A stretch of DNA of 64,000 nucleotides from an uncultured Bacteroides sp. (GCA_900755095.1 CAAEFE010000116.1:1-64000); one strand, 5' to 3'. Numbered from the stretch's first letter, positions 54,157 through 62,849 are shown. Notes: a model not told the origin generated them from the sequence alone. Numbers and translations are program-made.

Positions 54157-54927
54157 ATGAATAGAATTAATCAACTTTTCAATAGCAACAAGAAAGACAT
54201 ACTTTCTATTTATTTTTGTGCCGGTACTCCTACTTTGGATGGTACCGCTGATGTAATCCGCACGCTCGAAAAGCACGGAGTGAGTATGATTGAAGTCGGC
54301 ATTCCTTTCAGTGATCCGATGGCAGATGGCATTGTTATTCAGAATGCCGCTACGCAGGCATTGCGCAATGGTATGTCTCTAAAACTTCTTTTTGAACAAT
54401 TACGGGATATTCGCAAGGACGTAAAAATCCCACTTGTGCTTATGGGATATTTAAACCCAATCATGCAATTCGGATTTGAGAATTTCTGCCGTAAATGTGT
54501 GGAATGTGGTATCGACGGCGTCATTATCCCTGATCTCCCTTTCCGTGATTACCAAGAACATTATCGTATCATTGCCGAACGCTATAACATCAGAGTGATT
54601 ATGCTCATCACACCGGAAACCAGCGAAGAACGGGTACGCGAGATAGATACACATACCGACGGATTTATTTATATGGTTTCATCAGCAGCAACCACCGGAG
54701 CGCAACAAGATTTCAACGAACAAAAACGGGCTTACTTCAAAAAGATTGAAGGTATGCATCTGAACAATCCGTTGATGGTGGGATTTGGTATCTCCAATAA
54801 AGCAACATTCCAAGCAGCTTGCGAACACGCTTCCGGAGCTATCATCGGCAGTAAGTTCGTCACTCTGCTCGAAGAAGAAAAAGACCCGGAAAAGGCGATT
54901 ACCAGACTGAAAGAAGCCCTGAAGTAA
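54157..54927 (+). CDS. trpA: Tryptophan synthase, alpha subunit
   Basis: Cleaves indole-3-glycerol phosphate to indole, which is channelled to TrpB. 256 residues. Catalytic Glu in MIEVGIPFSDPMADG (with the Asp of SDPMADG), catalytic region GVIIPDLPFRDY, MVSSAATTGAQQ in place of the more common SRxGVTG, and MVGFGISNKATF, then SGAIIGSKFV. Last gene of the operon; a repeat array follows instead of a clear terminator. Confidence 0.97.
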   Translation: MNRINQLFNSNKKDILSIYFCAGTPTLDGTADVIRTLEKHGVSMIEVGIPFSDPMADGIVIQNAATQALRNGMSLKLLFEQLRDIRKDVKIPLVLMGYLNPIMQFGFENFCRKCVECGIDGVIIPDLPFRDYQEHYRIIAERYNIRVIMLITPETSEERVREIDTHTDGFIYMVSSAATTGAQQDFNEQKRAYFKKIEGMHLNNPLMVGFGISNKATFQAACEHASGAIIGSKFVTLLEEEKDPEKAITRLKEALK

Positions 54928-54942
54928 GAGCCTCGGATGAAA

Positions 54943-55095
54943 ATTTCCGCAGGCCGCAGGGCTATTTCCGCAAACCGTGGGGCTATTTCTGCAAGCCGTG
55001 GGGAGGCCGTACTTCACCCGTGGGACGAGCAGAGACAAGCCGTGAGCTGAACAAAAACAAGACGTGGACTGAACAGGATCGAGGCGTGGGCTGAC
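54943..55095. repeat. 21/22-bp tandem repeats after trpA
   Basis: Three 21-bp units start at 54943, 54964 and 54985, sharing ATTTCnGCA plus a CCG(C/T)(A/G)GGG core. After a degenerate stretch there are 22-bp units at 55036 and 55058 and a partial one at 55080, sharing (C)AAG-CGTG-(A/G)CTGAAC. It is G/C-richer than the surroundings and lies between the convergent trpA and poly-Cys genes. Confidence 0.75.
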
Positions 55096-55111
55096 AATCT
55101 CGTTGCCCCTG

Positions 55112-55468
55112 TCATTCACCGAATCCGAAGTCCGAACAACAACAGCAGCAGTCTTCCTTTCCTCGCCAATATTGCTGCTGTTGTTTACAACAGTAGTAAT
55201 ATTTCTCTTCTACTCTACTCTCTTGAGTTTCATTCGGTTTTTGCCCTTTATCCATCGGCGTTTCAGAGTTTTTTTCCACTGCACTTTTTTCCACTGGTTT
55301 TTGCATACTATTAACCACTGATTTGCTGTAGTCATTCTTTGCACACAGATACAGCAACAACACATAAATCCCTACAAGTTGCACTCCCCCTATCTGATAT
55401 ATCATGACGCTCAAATTGTCGCCTGCCCAAAAACAGATTTCTAACGGAAAATACCGGTCATTTTTCAT
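55112..55468 (-). CDS. Single-pass membrane protein with poly-cysteine tail
   Basis: 118 residues. Residues about 22-42 (MIYQIGGVQLVGIYVLLLYL) form one hydrophobic helix. A polar, Lys/Glu-rich linker follows (about 45-88), and the C-terminus reads YYYCCKQQQQYWRG then KEDCCCCCSDFGFGE: seven cysteines in the last 27 residues. A later start at residue 22 would place the helix at the very N-terminus. No known family recognised. The tail might bind metal, be acylated or form disulfides. It is convergent with trpA and divergent from ansA. Confidence 0.65.
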   Translation of the reverse strand: MKNDRYFPLEICFWAGDNLSVMIYQIGGVQLVGIYVLLLYLCAKNDYSKSVVNSMQKPVEKSAVEKNSETPMDKGQKPNETQESRVEEKYYYCCKQQQQYWRGKEDCCCCCSDFGFGE

Positions 55469-55640
55469 TTTCTCTTTCGTTTTTTATTTAAAGCCGGACA
55501 CTTCGTCCAACCTGCCCCAAAGATGGGGACATTTTTTCATACTACATATCGCAAAAATGCAACATAGATATTTTTTATAGTCTTGTCCTTCCAACTTTAT
55601 ATAATTCGTCGTTTAGCACTCATTATTCGCATTTAATCCG

Positions 55641-55648
55641 TATCTTTG
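55641..55648 (+). promoter_or_regulatory. -7 box of ansA
   Basis: TATCTTTG, 29 bp before the ATG at 55677. Confidence 0.6.
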
Positions 55649-55676
55649 CCAATGTTTTAACAGTAATTCAACAATT

Positions 55677-56717
55677 ATGAGAGCAGAAACTCCTTCCGTT
55701 TTGTTAATTTACACGGGTGGGACTATCGGAATGATAGAGAATCCGGAAACAGGTGCCTTAGAAAATTTCAACTTCGATCATTTGCTTAAGCACGTCCCCG
55801 AACTGAAAAGATTCAACTACCGCATTTCCTCCTACCAATTCGATCCCCCTCTCGACTCTTCGGACATGGAACCTGCTTACTGGGCAAAACTGGTAAAGAT
55901 CATCAATTACAATTATGATTATTTCGATGGTTTCGTCATCCTTCACGGAACAGACACAATGGCTTACACTGCCTCTGCACTAAGTTTCATGCTCGAAAAT
56001 CTAAGCAAACCTGTCATCCTCACAGGTTCCCAGCTCCCGATCGGGACTTTGCGCACAGACGGAAAGGAAAACCTCATCACAGCCATCGAAATTGCAGCAG
56101 CTAAAAATCCGGATGGTACAGCCATTGTTCCGGAGGTTTGTATTTTCTTTGAGAATCATTTGATGCGTGGCAACCGTACCACCAAAATCAATGCGGAGAA
56201 TTTCAATGCTTTCCGCTCTTTCAATTATCCGCCATTGGCACGGGTAGGTATCCACATTAAATATGAGCCTAATCTCATTCGAAAACCAGACCCGACAAAA
56301 CCGTTAAAGCCGCATTACCTGTTTGACACCAATGTAGTTATTCTAACGCTTTTTCCGGGCATTCAAGAGAGTATCGTGACTTCTCTGCTTCATGTTCCGG
56401 GATTGAAAGCGGTTGTCATGAAAACCTTCGGTTCGGGAAATGCTCCGCAAAAAGAATGGTTCATCCGCCAACTAAAGGAAGCTACCGATCGTGGAATTAT
56501 CATTGTCAACATTACACAATGTGCCTCCGGAGCAGTAGAAATGGGACGTTACGAAACAGGAATGCATCTTCTGGAAGCAGGTGTAATCAGTGGATATGAC
56601 AGTACCCCCGAATGTGCCATAACAAAGCTCATGTTTTTATTGGGACATGGATTACCCAACAAGGATATCCGATATAAAATGAACTCCTGCTTAATAGGAG
56701 AAATCACCAAGTCTTAA
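55677..56717 (+). CDS. ansA: L-asparaginase, type I (cytoplasmic)
   Basis: Hydrolyses asparagine to aspartate and ammonia. 346 residues without signal peptide. First catalytic Thr in LIYTGGTIGMI, second in VILHGTDTMAYTASALSFML, and the serine of YQFDPPLDSSDMEPAYW contacts substrate. LTGSQLPIG and TFGSGNAP are also family motifs. Type I rather than the periplasmic high-affinity type II, from the lack of a signal. Reverses AsnB chemistry and returns ammonium to the GlnN/GltBD cycle. Confidence 0.95.
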   Translation: MRAETPSVLLIYTGGTIGMIENPETGALENFNFDHLLKHVPELKRFNYRISSYQFDPPLDSSDMEPAYWAKLVKIINYNYDYFDGFVILHGTDTMAYTASALSFMLENLSKPVILTGSQLPIGTLRTDGKENLITAIEIAAAKNPDGTAIVPEVCIFFENHLMRGNRTTKINAENFNAFRSFNYPPLARVGIHIKYEPNLIRKPDPTKPLKPHYLFDTNVVILTLFPGIQESIVTSLLHVPGLKAVVMKTFGSGNAPQKEWFIRQLKEATDRGIIIVNITQCASGAVEMGRYETGMHLLEAGVISGYDSTPECAITKLMFLLGHGLPNKDIRYKMNSCLIGEITKS

Positions 56718-56737
56718 GTTAAATCCATCTATTGTAA

Positions 56738-56790
56738 CCCCCTGATTTTCATTTTAAACAGTTGTATAAAAGTGAAAATCAGGGGATTTC
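56738..56790 (+). terminator. Terminator after ansA
   Basis: CCCCTGATTTTCA and TGAAAATCAGGGG are the stable part of a long stem, with A/T pairs extending it inward; ATTTCTCTT follows. It starts 20 bp past the stop. Confidence 0.8.
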
Positions 56791-56911
56791 TCTTCATCAT
56801 CATCAAGACCGAATCAAACCTAAAAGAGCCAAAGAAGAACCAAAACGGAAGTATAGTTGTTTTCACTCCATAAAATAACAGAAAAAACATTTCCAATAAA
56901 AGATATGCAGT

Positions 56912-56919
56912 TATTTTTG
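56912..56919 (+). promoter_or_regulatory. -7 box of LruC gene 2
   Basis: TATTTTTG fits TAnnTTTG, 39 bp before the ATG at 56959. Confidence 0.5.
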
Positions 56920-56958
56920 TGATGGATTTGGTTACAAACAATCAAGCAATAATACATT

Positions 56959-59343
56959 ATGATGAAGAAAACAATTCAATTTGTACCCATCATTGCAATA
57001 GCGATGGCAGGTACTATGTCTAGTTGTGTTGACTCTGGAAAGGATCTCTATGATCCGTCTTACGAAACACCTAACCCGATGGGAGATGGCTTTGCTGCTC
57101 CCGATGATATCGATTGGAACATGATAACCACTAAAAATGTCTCGGTCGAAGTGAAAGATGAAGAAGGAGGACTATTTGCTTATTTAGTTGAAATATATGC
57201 AGAAGATCCTTTGACTAATGAAAGCGCTTCCGTGCTCGCTGCAAGGACAGCTAATAAAGAAAACAACTTTAAATTTACAACCGCTGTCAGTCTGCTGCCA
57301 ACTCAAAAGGGTATTTATGTGAAGCAAACCGACCCTAGAGGACGTGAACAGGTATATCAGTTCGATGTGCCGGAAAACAGTGATAATATTACCTGTAAAC
57401 TCTATTATGCAGGATCTACTGCACAAAATAGAGCGTTGATGAGTCGTGCCGCTGCTACAAGAGGCCTTTCATTTGAAAAGCCGGATTACTATTCCATACC
57501 TGCTAATGCAAAAGAAGTGACTGAAATGTCAGGAACCACTTTGCTGCGTGATGCTTCTTACAAAATCACCTCTGACTATGCCGGCACATTCAAGTTTGAC
57601 GGTTATGACGGTGAAATTGCAACCAAAGTTTATGTAGATGCTAAATGGACGATTCCCGCAACATTCCAATTCCAAAACGGTATTGAAATCATTGTGATGA
57701 ATAATGCTAAAATTGAAGCATCAGGAACCATGACGTTCATTAGAAACTCCATGTTGACCATTATGGAAAAGGGAGAAGTGAATGCAGAGGATATATCATT
57801 CACCAATGGAGCGCCTGCTGCATTAAGAAACTGGGGTGCACTGACTGTAGCGAACACAATGACACTACATTCCGGTGCAACACTCTACAACAAAGGAACC
57901 ATAACCAGCAAGAATATCTCAATCAATTCCAATACGAAAATTGTAAATGACAATAAAATCAGTTTGGAAGGAGAATTAAATCTGCCGTCTAATTTCTCTT
58001 TGGAAAATAACGGAGAGATTTATGGAGAGAAATTAATTGCAAATTCCGACGCTGTTGCTACCAACAACAACATCATGAAGTTTACAACCATCAGTCTCAC
58101 CAATACGACTGTCAACAACGCTTGTAGCATGGAAGCAACGACTTCTTTCTATGCCAACGGAGCGACGTTTAACTTTACTCAAGGATATTTGAAAGCTCCT
58201 AAAATGGAGTTTGTTAATGGAACAGTAAATTTAAGTGATGGTTCTATGCTGGATGCTACGACAAGTATCAGCATACCTCCCGGTTATGCCAAGTTTTATG
58301 GAAAAGGCGAAAATACTTCTATGATAAAATCACCGGTTATCACCGGACAAGGTTTCACATATGATGGAAATTTGGTTATTGAATGTGATAGCCACGTTGA
58401 AAAGAACCAATGGTGGGAAAACTTCCATGTACTGAATGGCCCATACTTCACCAAAATGGGAGACTCTAAAGTCATCATCGATGTTTGTACAGGAATTAAA
58501 AATGGTGGAAATGAAGGAGGAGATCCTGAAGATCCTAAGTTCCCGATCATCATGGATGATAATCGCAATTATGCTTATCTGTTTGAAGACCAATGGCCTT
58601 TATATGGGGATTACGATATGAACGACCTTGTTCTGATTATCAAGGAAAGAAAGATCTCCATCAATAAGAGCAATAAGGCAGAAGAGTTCACGTTAAGTCT
58701 TGATTTATCGGCTGCCGGAGCTACCAAGAGTATTGGAGCTGCTATCATGCTGGACGGTGTTCCTGCCAGTGCCATTACGCAGCCGGTGGAATTCAGTGAC
58801 AACTCTCTTTTTAAAGGTTTCAATGTGAATAGTAATCTGATTGAGAACGGACAGGACTATGCGGTTATTCCATTATTTGACGATGCTCACAAAGCATTGG
58901 GAAGAGACCGTTACGAACAGATCAATACGATTGCAGGTCACTCTGCCAATACGAGTCCTAAAAATATCAGTTTCACTATAAAGTTCAGCAATCCTATCTC
59001 TGTGGATGAGCTTAATATCAATAAACTGAATGTTTTCATTTTCGTAGAAGGAAACAGAAACCAGCGTAAGGAGATTCATATTGTCGGTTATCAACCAACT
59101 AAGTTGGCAAATACCGACTTGTTCGGAGGCAACAACGACGATAGTTCTACTTCCCGCAAGAGATATTACATCAGCAAAGATAACCTGGCATGGGGAATCA
59201 TGGTTCCGACAGACTTCAAATGGCCTTTGGAATATGTGAATATCAAATCAGCTTACTCGTTATTCGAAAGTTGGGTGACCAGTGGCGGTACTAAGAATGA
59301 AGAATGGTGGAAAACTTTTGATTCATCAAGAGTATATAAATAA
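56959..59343 (+). CDS. LruC-domain (DUF4842) surface lipoprotein 2
   Basis: 794 residues, same domain order as the protein at 40067-42412. Lipoprotein signal MAGTMSSCVDSGKDLYDP, a beta-rich N-domain (SVEVKDEEGGLFAYLVEIYA matches HVSINGDQGVDYKIQIFD in protein 1), a repetitive Asn/Thr/Ser-rich middle (about 210-480; TNNNIMKFTTISLTNTTVNN, KIVNDNKISLEGELNLPSNF) that looks like a beta-solenoid, and the C-terminal DUF4842 domain with YAYLFEDQWPLYGDYDMNDL. The SCVDxxKxL(F/Y) mature start is shared by both. Monocistronic, between terminators. Function unknown. Confidence 0.88.
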   Translation: MMKKTIQFVPIIAIAMAGTMSSCVDSGKDLYDPSYETPNPMGDGFAAPDDIDWNMITTKNVSVEVKDEEGGLFAYLVEIYAEDPLTNESASVLAARTANKENNFKFTTAVSLLPTQKGIYVKQTDPRGREQVYQFDVPENSDNITCKLYYAGSTAQNRALMSRAAATRGLSFEKPDYYSIPANAKEVTEMSGTTLLRDASYKITSDYAGTFKFDGYDGEIATKVYVDAKWTIPATFQFQNGIEIIVMNNAKIEASGTMTFIRNSMLTIMEKGEVNAEDISFTNGAPAALRNWGALTVANTMTLHSGATLYNKGTITSKNISINSNTKIVNDNKISLEGELNLPSNFSLENNGEIYGEKLIANSDAVATNNNIMKFTTISLTNTTVNNACSMEATTSFYANGATFNFTQGYLKAPKMEFVNGTVNLSDGSMLDATTSISIPPGYAKFYGKGENTSMIKSPVITGQGFTYDGNLVIECDSHVEKNQWWENFHVLNGPYFTKMGDSKVIIDVCTGIKNGGNEGGDPEDPKFPIIMDDNRNYAYLFEDQWPLYGDYDMNDLVLIIKERKISINKSNKAEEFTLSLDLSAAGATKSIGAAIMLDGVPASAITQPVEFSDNSLFKGFNVNSNLIENGQDYAVIPLFDDAHKALGRDRYEQINTIAGHSANTSPKNISFTIKFSNPISVDELNINKLNVFIFVEGNRNQRKEIHIVGYQPTKLANTDLFGGNNDDSSTSRKRYYISKDNLAWGIMVPTDFKWPLEYVNIKSAYSLFESWVTSGGTKNEEWWKTFDSSRVYK

Positions 59344-59361
59344 GCCTAACAATTAATCTTT

Positions 59362-59398
59362 AACACGGATTCCAGTTTTTATGGAATCCGTGTTTTTT
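59362..59398 (+). terminator. Terminator after LruC gene 2
   Basis: AACACGGATTCCA and TGGAATCCGTGTT form a 13-bp stem around a short T-rich loop, followed by TTTT. Confidence 0.9.
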
Positions 59399-59488
59399 CA
59401 TTAAGATGCTGTAAGTTGCAATTAATAGAAAAAAAAGATATATCACGAATTTTACTCTCCTGATTGGGGATTATTCTAAAATAATATC

Positions 59489-59496
59489 TATATTTG
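59489..59496 (+). promoter_or_regulatory. -7 box of the receiver/sugar-transferase operon
   Basis: TATATTTG, with ATTG at 59463-59466 as a weak upstream element. The leader to the ATG at 59578 would be about 75 nt. Confidence 0.55.
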
Positions 59497-59577
59497 CAGT
59501 GTATCACAAATATTATGTGACAACAATCTTAATCTATAAATCAAATAACAAAGCAAGCGATAGAAAGGTCTATTCGT

Positions 59578-59943
59578 ATGAAGAAAAAAATATTACTAGT
59601 CGACGATAAATCGACAATCGGAAAAGTGGCCGGTGTGTATCTAGGAAAAGAGTATGATTTTACCTATTTGGAAGATCCCATCAAAGCAATAGAATGGCTT
59701 AATGAAGGCAATGTACCTGACCTCATTATTTCAGACATTCGTATGCCTCTCATGATGGGGGATGAATTCTTAAGATACATGAAGAACAATGAATTATTCA
59801 AGTCAATTCCTATCGTTATGTTATCCAGTGAGGAAAGTACAACGGAAAGAATCAGACTATTGGAAGAAGGAGCAGAAGACTATATCCTGAAACCATTCAA
59901 CCCTTTGGAACTCAAAATCCGAATCAAAAAGATTATTGACTAA
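59578..59943 (+). CDS. Single-domain response regulator (CheY-like receiver)
   Basis: 121 residues and no output domain. All receiver residues are present: acidic pair in LLVDDKS, phospho-acceptor Asp53 in LIISDIRMPLM, Ser83/84 in VMLSSEES and Lys105 in YILKPFNP. It precedes a sugar transferase by 17 bp, whose own N-terminus is a receiver-like domain without the Asp. The natural hypothesis is that this protein transmits a phosphorylation signal to polysaccharide initiation. The cognate kinase is not in the operon; the orphan kinase at 45 kb is one candidate. Confidence 0.93.
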   Translation: MKKKILLVDDKSTIGKVAGVYLGKEYDFTYLEDPIKAIEWLNEGNVPDLIISDIRMPLMMGDEFLRYMKNNELFKSIPIVMLSSEESTTERIRLLEEGAEDYILKPFNPLELKIRIKKIID

Positions 59944-59960
59944 TACCGGGTCTTCTACAC

Positions 59961-61118
59961 ATGCAATATTTTGTTTATATAGGCAGAGATAGCAAAACAA
60001 TAGAACTACTCTCCCGACTAAGTATTGGGGTATTCTATGCTGCACCCAATTGTAGCAAAGCTGTCAAAGTATTGGAGAAAATACGCGAAAAATATGACGC
60101 AGCTCTATTTTTCGAACAAGTGAACATATCCAAAGATATTGCAGATATCCAATACATGCGTAAAAAGTATCCGGGGCTTTATATGGTACTCGTTATCGAC
60201 TCCTTATCTAAGGAAGAAGCATCCGAATACCTTAAAGCCGGTATCAACAATACGATAAAATATGAAACAAGCCAGGAGGCTTTAAAAGATTTATCAACTT
60301 TCCTTAAACGAAGAAAAGATCAGAAAATAAAGGCACTTCAACTTAAAGCACAAAATATAAATGCTTTCCGCCTGCCTTTATGGAAAAGAACCTTTGATAT
60401 TTTCTTTTCAGGAATGGCGATATTATGTCTTTCTCCTCTCTTAATATTTACTGCACTAGCTATCCGGATAGAAAGTAAGGGTCCTATTATCTACAAATCC
60501 AAGCGCGTAGGAAGTAATTATCAGATATTCGACTTTCTTAAATTCCGTTCGATGTATACTGATGCAGACAAGCATTTAAAGGATTTCAATGCCCTTAACC
60601 AATATCAGCAGGAAGATGAGGATATTTGGGGAGAAGAACCGGAAGCGGAAGTGAATGAAGAAATCGATGAAGAAGAAATCCTCTTGATATCTGACGATTT
60701 CGTAATCTCCGAAGAAGACTACATAAACAAGAAGTCCAAGGAAAAAAGCAATGCTTTCGTTAAGCTGGAAAATGACCCTCGAATAACTAAGATTGGACGT
60801 ATTATACGTAAATATAGTATTGACGAGTTACCCCAGCTTATTAATATTTTAAAAGGGGATATGTCAATAGTAGGCAACCGCCCTCTCCCACTCTATGAAG
60901 CCGAGTTGCTGACAAGCGATGAACACATCGACCGTTTCATGGGTCCGGCCGGATTGACCGGTTTATGGCAGGTAGAGAAAAGAGGCGAAGCCGGTAAACT
61001 TTCTGCTGAAGAACGCAAGCAATTGGATATCACCTATGCAAAGACATTCTCTTTCTGGTTGGATATAAAGATTATTCTGAAAACAGTTACTGCATTCATT
61101 CAAAAAGAGAACGTATAA
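59961..61118 (+). CDS. Polyprenyl-phosphate sugar transferase with N-terminal receiver-like domain
   Basis: Initiates polysaccharide synthesis by moving a sugar phosphate to undecaprenyl phosphate. Residues 1 to about 118 have a receiver-like alternation of strands and helices (YFVYIGRDSKTIELLSRLSI, AALFFEQ, YMVLVIDSL, GINNTIKYE), but the acceptor Asp position is occupied by Phe/Glu (about residue 51-52). Then WKRTFDIFFSGMAILCLSPL (membrane segment), FDFLKFRSMYTDAD, an extra highly acidic insert (about 217-255; DEDIWGEEPEAEVNEEIDEE), and the C-terminal core NDPRITKIGRIIRKYSIDEL, DMSIVGNRPLPL and GLTGLWQV. Catalytic core appears complete. The N-terminal fusion and insert are unusual. Confidence 0.9.
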   Translation: MQYFVYIGRDSKTIELLSRLSIGVFYAAPNCSKAVKVLEKIREKYDAALFFEQVNISKDIADIQYMRKKYPGLYMVLVIDSLSKEEASEYLKAGINNTIKYETSQEALKDLSTFLKRRKDQKIKALQLKAQNINAFRLPLWKRTFDIFFSGMAILCLSPLLIFTALAIRIESKGPIIYKSKRVGSNYQIFDFLKFRSMYTDADKHLKDFNALNQYQQEDEDIWGEEPEAEVNEEIDEEEILLISDDFVISEEDYINKKSKEKSNAFVKLENDPRITKIGRIIRKYSIDELPQLINILKGDMSIVGNRPLPLYEAELLTSDEHIDRFMGPAGLTGLWQVEKRGEAGKLSAEERKQLDITYAKTFSFWLDIKIILKTVTAFIQKENV

Positions 61119-61129
61119 TCTCCTTCCAG

Positions 61130-62077
61130 ATGATAGACTCTTATATCTACATAATAGATGATCTGGTATTCTTCTGTACAGGGCTTTTGCTCCTATACCT
61201 CTTTGTGATGGCCATAGCCTCACATTTCAAACATATCACCTACCCGAAGGCTCAAAAGGAATATGGTTGTGCCATTCTCGTTCCGGAGGGAAGTATTCTT
61301 CCGGATGTGTATAAAGAAGAAGAGTACGAGTTTATCACATACAGCGATCTATATCAGGCAATCAACAGTTTAGATCAGGAACGATATGATCTGGTTCTCT
61401 TCCTGTCCAATACAGCATGCGCTTTATCTCCGCAATTCCTGAATAAGATATATAATGCCTATGATGCCGGTGTACAAGCCATCCAACTACATACGATAGT
61501 AGAAAACCGCAAAGGCATCCGTAATCGCTTCCGGGCTATACGTGAGGAAATAAAAAACAGCCTCTGTAGAGCCGGCAATACACAATTCGGACTGTCATCC
61601 AATTTATTGGGAACTAATATGGCAATCGACCTAAAATGGCTGCAAAAGAACATGAAAAGTTCTAAGACTAATATCGAACGAAAATTATTCCGACAGAATA
61701 TATACATTGACTACTTGCCGGATGTGATTGTTTATTGCCAGTCCGCACCCGCCTGTCCTTACCGTAAACGTATCCGGAAAACAACTTCCTACTTACTCCC
61801 TTCCATATTTGAAGGAAACTGGAGTTTCTGCAACCGGATCGTACAACAATTAACGCCTTCTCCACTTAAATTATGTATCTTCGTAAGTATTTGGACTTCG
61901 TTGATTACCGTATATAATTGGACCTTATCATTCGGATGGTGGATTGCACTTTTCGGTCTATTAATCACTTATAGCCTGGCAATTCCTGATTATCTGGTAG
62001 AGGACAAAAAGAAGAAAAAACATTCAATATGGAGAAGAAAACACTTAAACAGCGAATTAAAGAAAACCCCGGCTTAA
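61130..62077 (+). CDS. GT2-like membrane protein with lost catalytic motifs (pseudo-glycosyltransferase)
   Basis: 315 residues. An N-terminal membrane helix (about 9-30), a cytoplasmic domain and two C-terminal helices (about 248-290) give the layout of processive/membrane GT2 enzymes. Matches to that family are clear in [56 protein letters not shown] and [12 protein letters not shown]. However, where active members have D-A-D-N after the VVIL strand this protein has S-N-T-A (93-96), the E-D general-base motif is gone (SSKTNIE), and the Q-x-x-R-W motif reads CPYRKRIRK. The nucleotide-binding first half is also shortened. So it is probably non-catalytic. Confidence 0.72.
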   Translation: MIDSYIYIIDDLVFFCTGLLLLYLFVMAIASHFKHITYPKAQKEYGCAILVPEGSILPDVYKEEEYEFITYSDLYQAINSLDQERYDLVLFLSNTACALSPQFLNKIYNAYDAGVQAIQLHTIVENRKGIRNRFRAIREEIKNSLCRAGNTQFGLSSNLLGTNMAIDLKWLQKNMKSSKTNIERKLFRQNIYIDYLPDVIVYCQSAPACPYRKRIRKTTSYLLPSIFEGNWSFCNRIVQQLTPSPLKLCIFVSIWTSLITVYNWTLSFGWWIALFGLLITYSLAIPDYLVEDKKKKKHSIWRRKHLNSELKKTPA

Positions 62078-62676
62078 AACAGGCTGTACATCGTTTTATC
62101 ATGCACCCCGTTAAAACTCGCCCTAATTGGTGGATACGGCTCTTCGATTTCATATACCTGAAACGCGGAAAGGGTTCTGTCATCTATCGGAGTGTACGCA
62201 AAGACCTCCCTCCTTTCAACCGATTCTCTTTGGGTAAATATTCTGTTGTCGAAGACTTCTCCTGTCTGAATAATGCAGTTGGCGACTTGACAATCGGAGA
62301 TTATACACGCATCGGATTGAGAAACACAATCATAGGTCCGATTAATATTGGCAATCATGTCAACCTGGCACAGAATGTAACGGTCACAGGACTCAACCAT
62401 AATTATCAGGATGCAGAAAAGATGATTGACGAACAAGGTGTCAGCACACTGCCTGTTGTTATCGAAGATGATGTATGGGTAGGTGCCAATTCGGTCATTC
62501 TACCGGGAGTAACTTTAGGGAAACATTGCGTAGTGGCCGCCGGAAGTGTAGTCAGTCATTCCGTCCCACCCTATTCAATATGTGCCGGATGCCCTGCAAG
62601 AATCATAAAAACATACGATTTCGAGACTAAAGAGTGGAAAAAAGTAGAGAAAACACCTGCTACTAACCATAAATAG
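62029..62676 (+). CDS. Hexapeptide-repeat acetyltransferase (WcaF/Wbb-like)
   Basis: Left-handed beta-helix acyltransferase, probably O-acetylating a polysaccharide or lipid-linked sugar. 215 residues, first part basic and helical, then hexapeptide repeats from about 85 ([34 protein letters not shown]) through GLNHNYQD, with the likely catalytic His, to [16 protein letters not shown] and the terminal [12 protein letters not shown]. The coding region overlaps the pseudo-glycosyltransferase by 49 bp in a different frame, so the two are tightly coupled. Confidence 0.9.
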   Translation: MEKKTLKQRIKENPGLKQAVHRFIMHPVKTRPNWWIRLFDFIYLKRGKGSVIYRSVRKDLPPFNRFSLGKYSVVEDFSCLNNAVGDLTIGDYTRIGLRNTIIGPINIGNHVNLAQNVTVTGLNHNYQDAEKMIDEQGVSTLPVVIEDDVWVGANSVILPGVTLGKHCVVAAGSVVSHSVPPYSICAGCPARIIKTYDFETKEWKKVEKTPATNHK

Positions 62677-62710
62677 TGAGAATAGCTACAGAATATACCT
62701 CATAAAGGTG

Positions 62711-62849
62711 ATTGTGACACATTCTGAAACGCATTATCTTTGCAGTATCAGAATTGAATTAATTAGTCATAATTTTATTACGTAGCCACATTTAAGTAAA
62801 AAATGAAATAGAGTCCCGCCGAAGCGATTTCGTCGGGATTTTGTTTTTT
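62711..62849 (+). ncRNA. Candidate small RNA, plus strand
   Basis: ATTG at 62711-62714 and TATCTTTG at 62735-62742 form a promoter-like pair. About 70 nt after the predicted start lies a hairpin, TCCCGCCGAA / TTCGTCGGGA (62814-62838, one mismatch), followed by TTTTGTTTTTT. The unit of roughly 100 nt has no open frame longer than two codons after an ATG. Independent small RNA or a short leader are both possible. Confidence 0.5.

Noticed and set aside
56729-56941. 70-codon minus-strand frame after ansA
   Set aside because: It runs through the ansA terminator hairpin and the LruC 2 promoter region, and its hydrophobicity comes from T-rich DNA.
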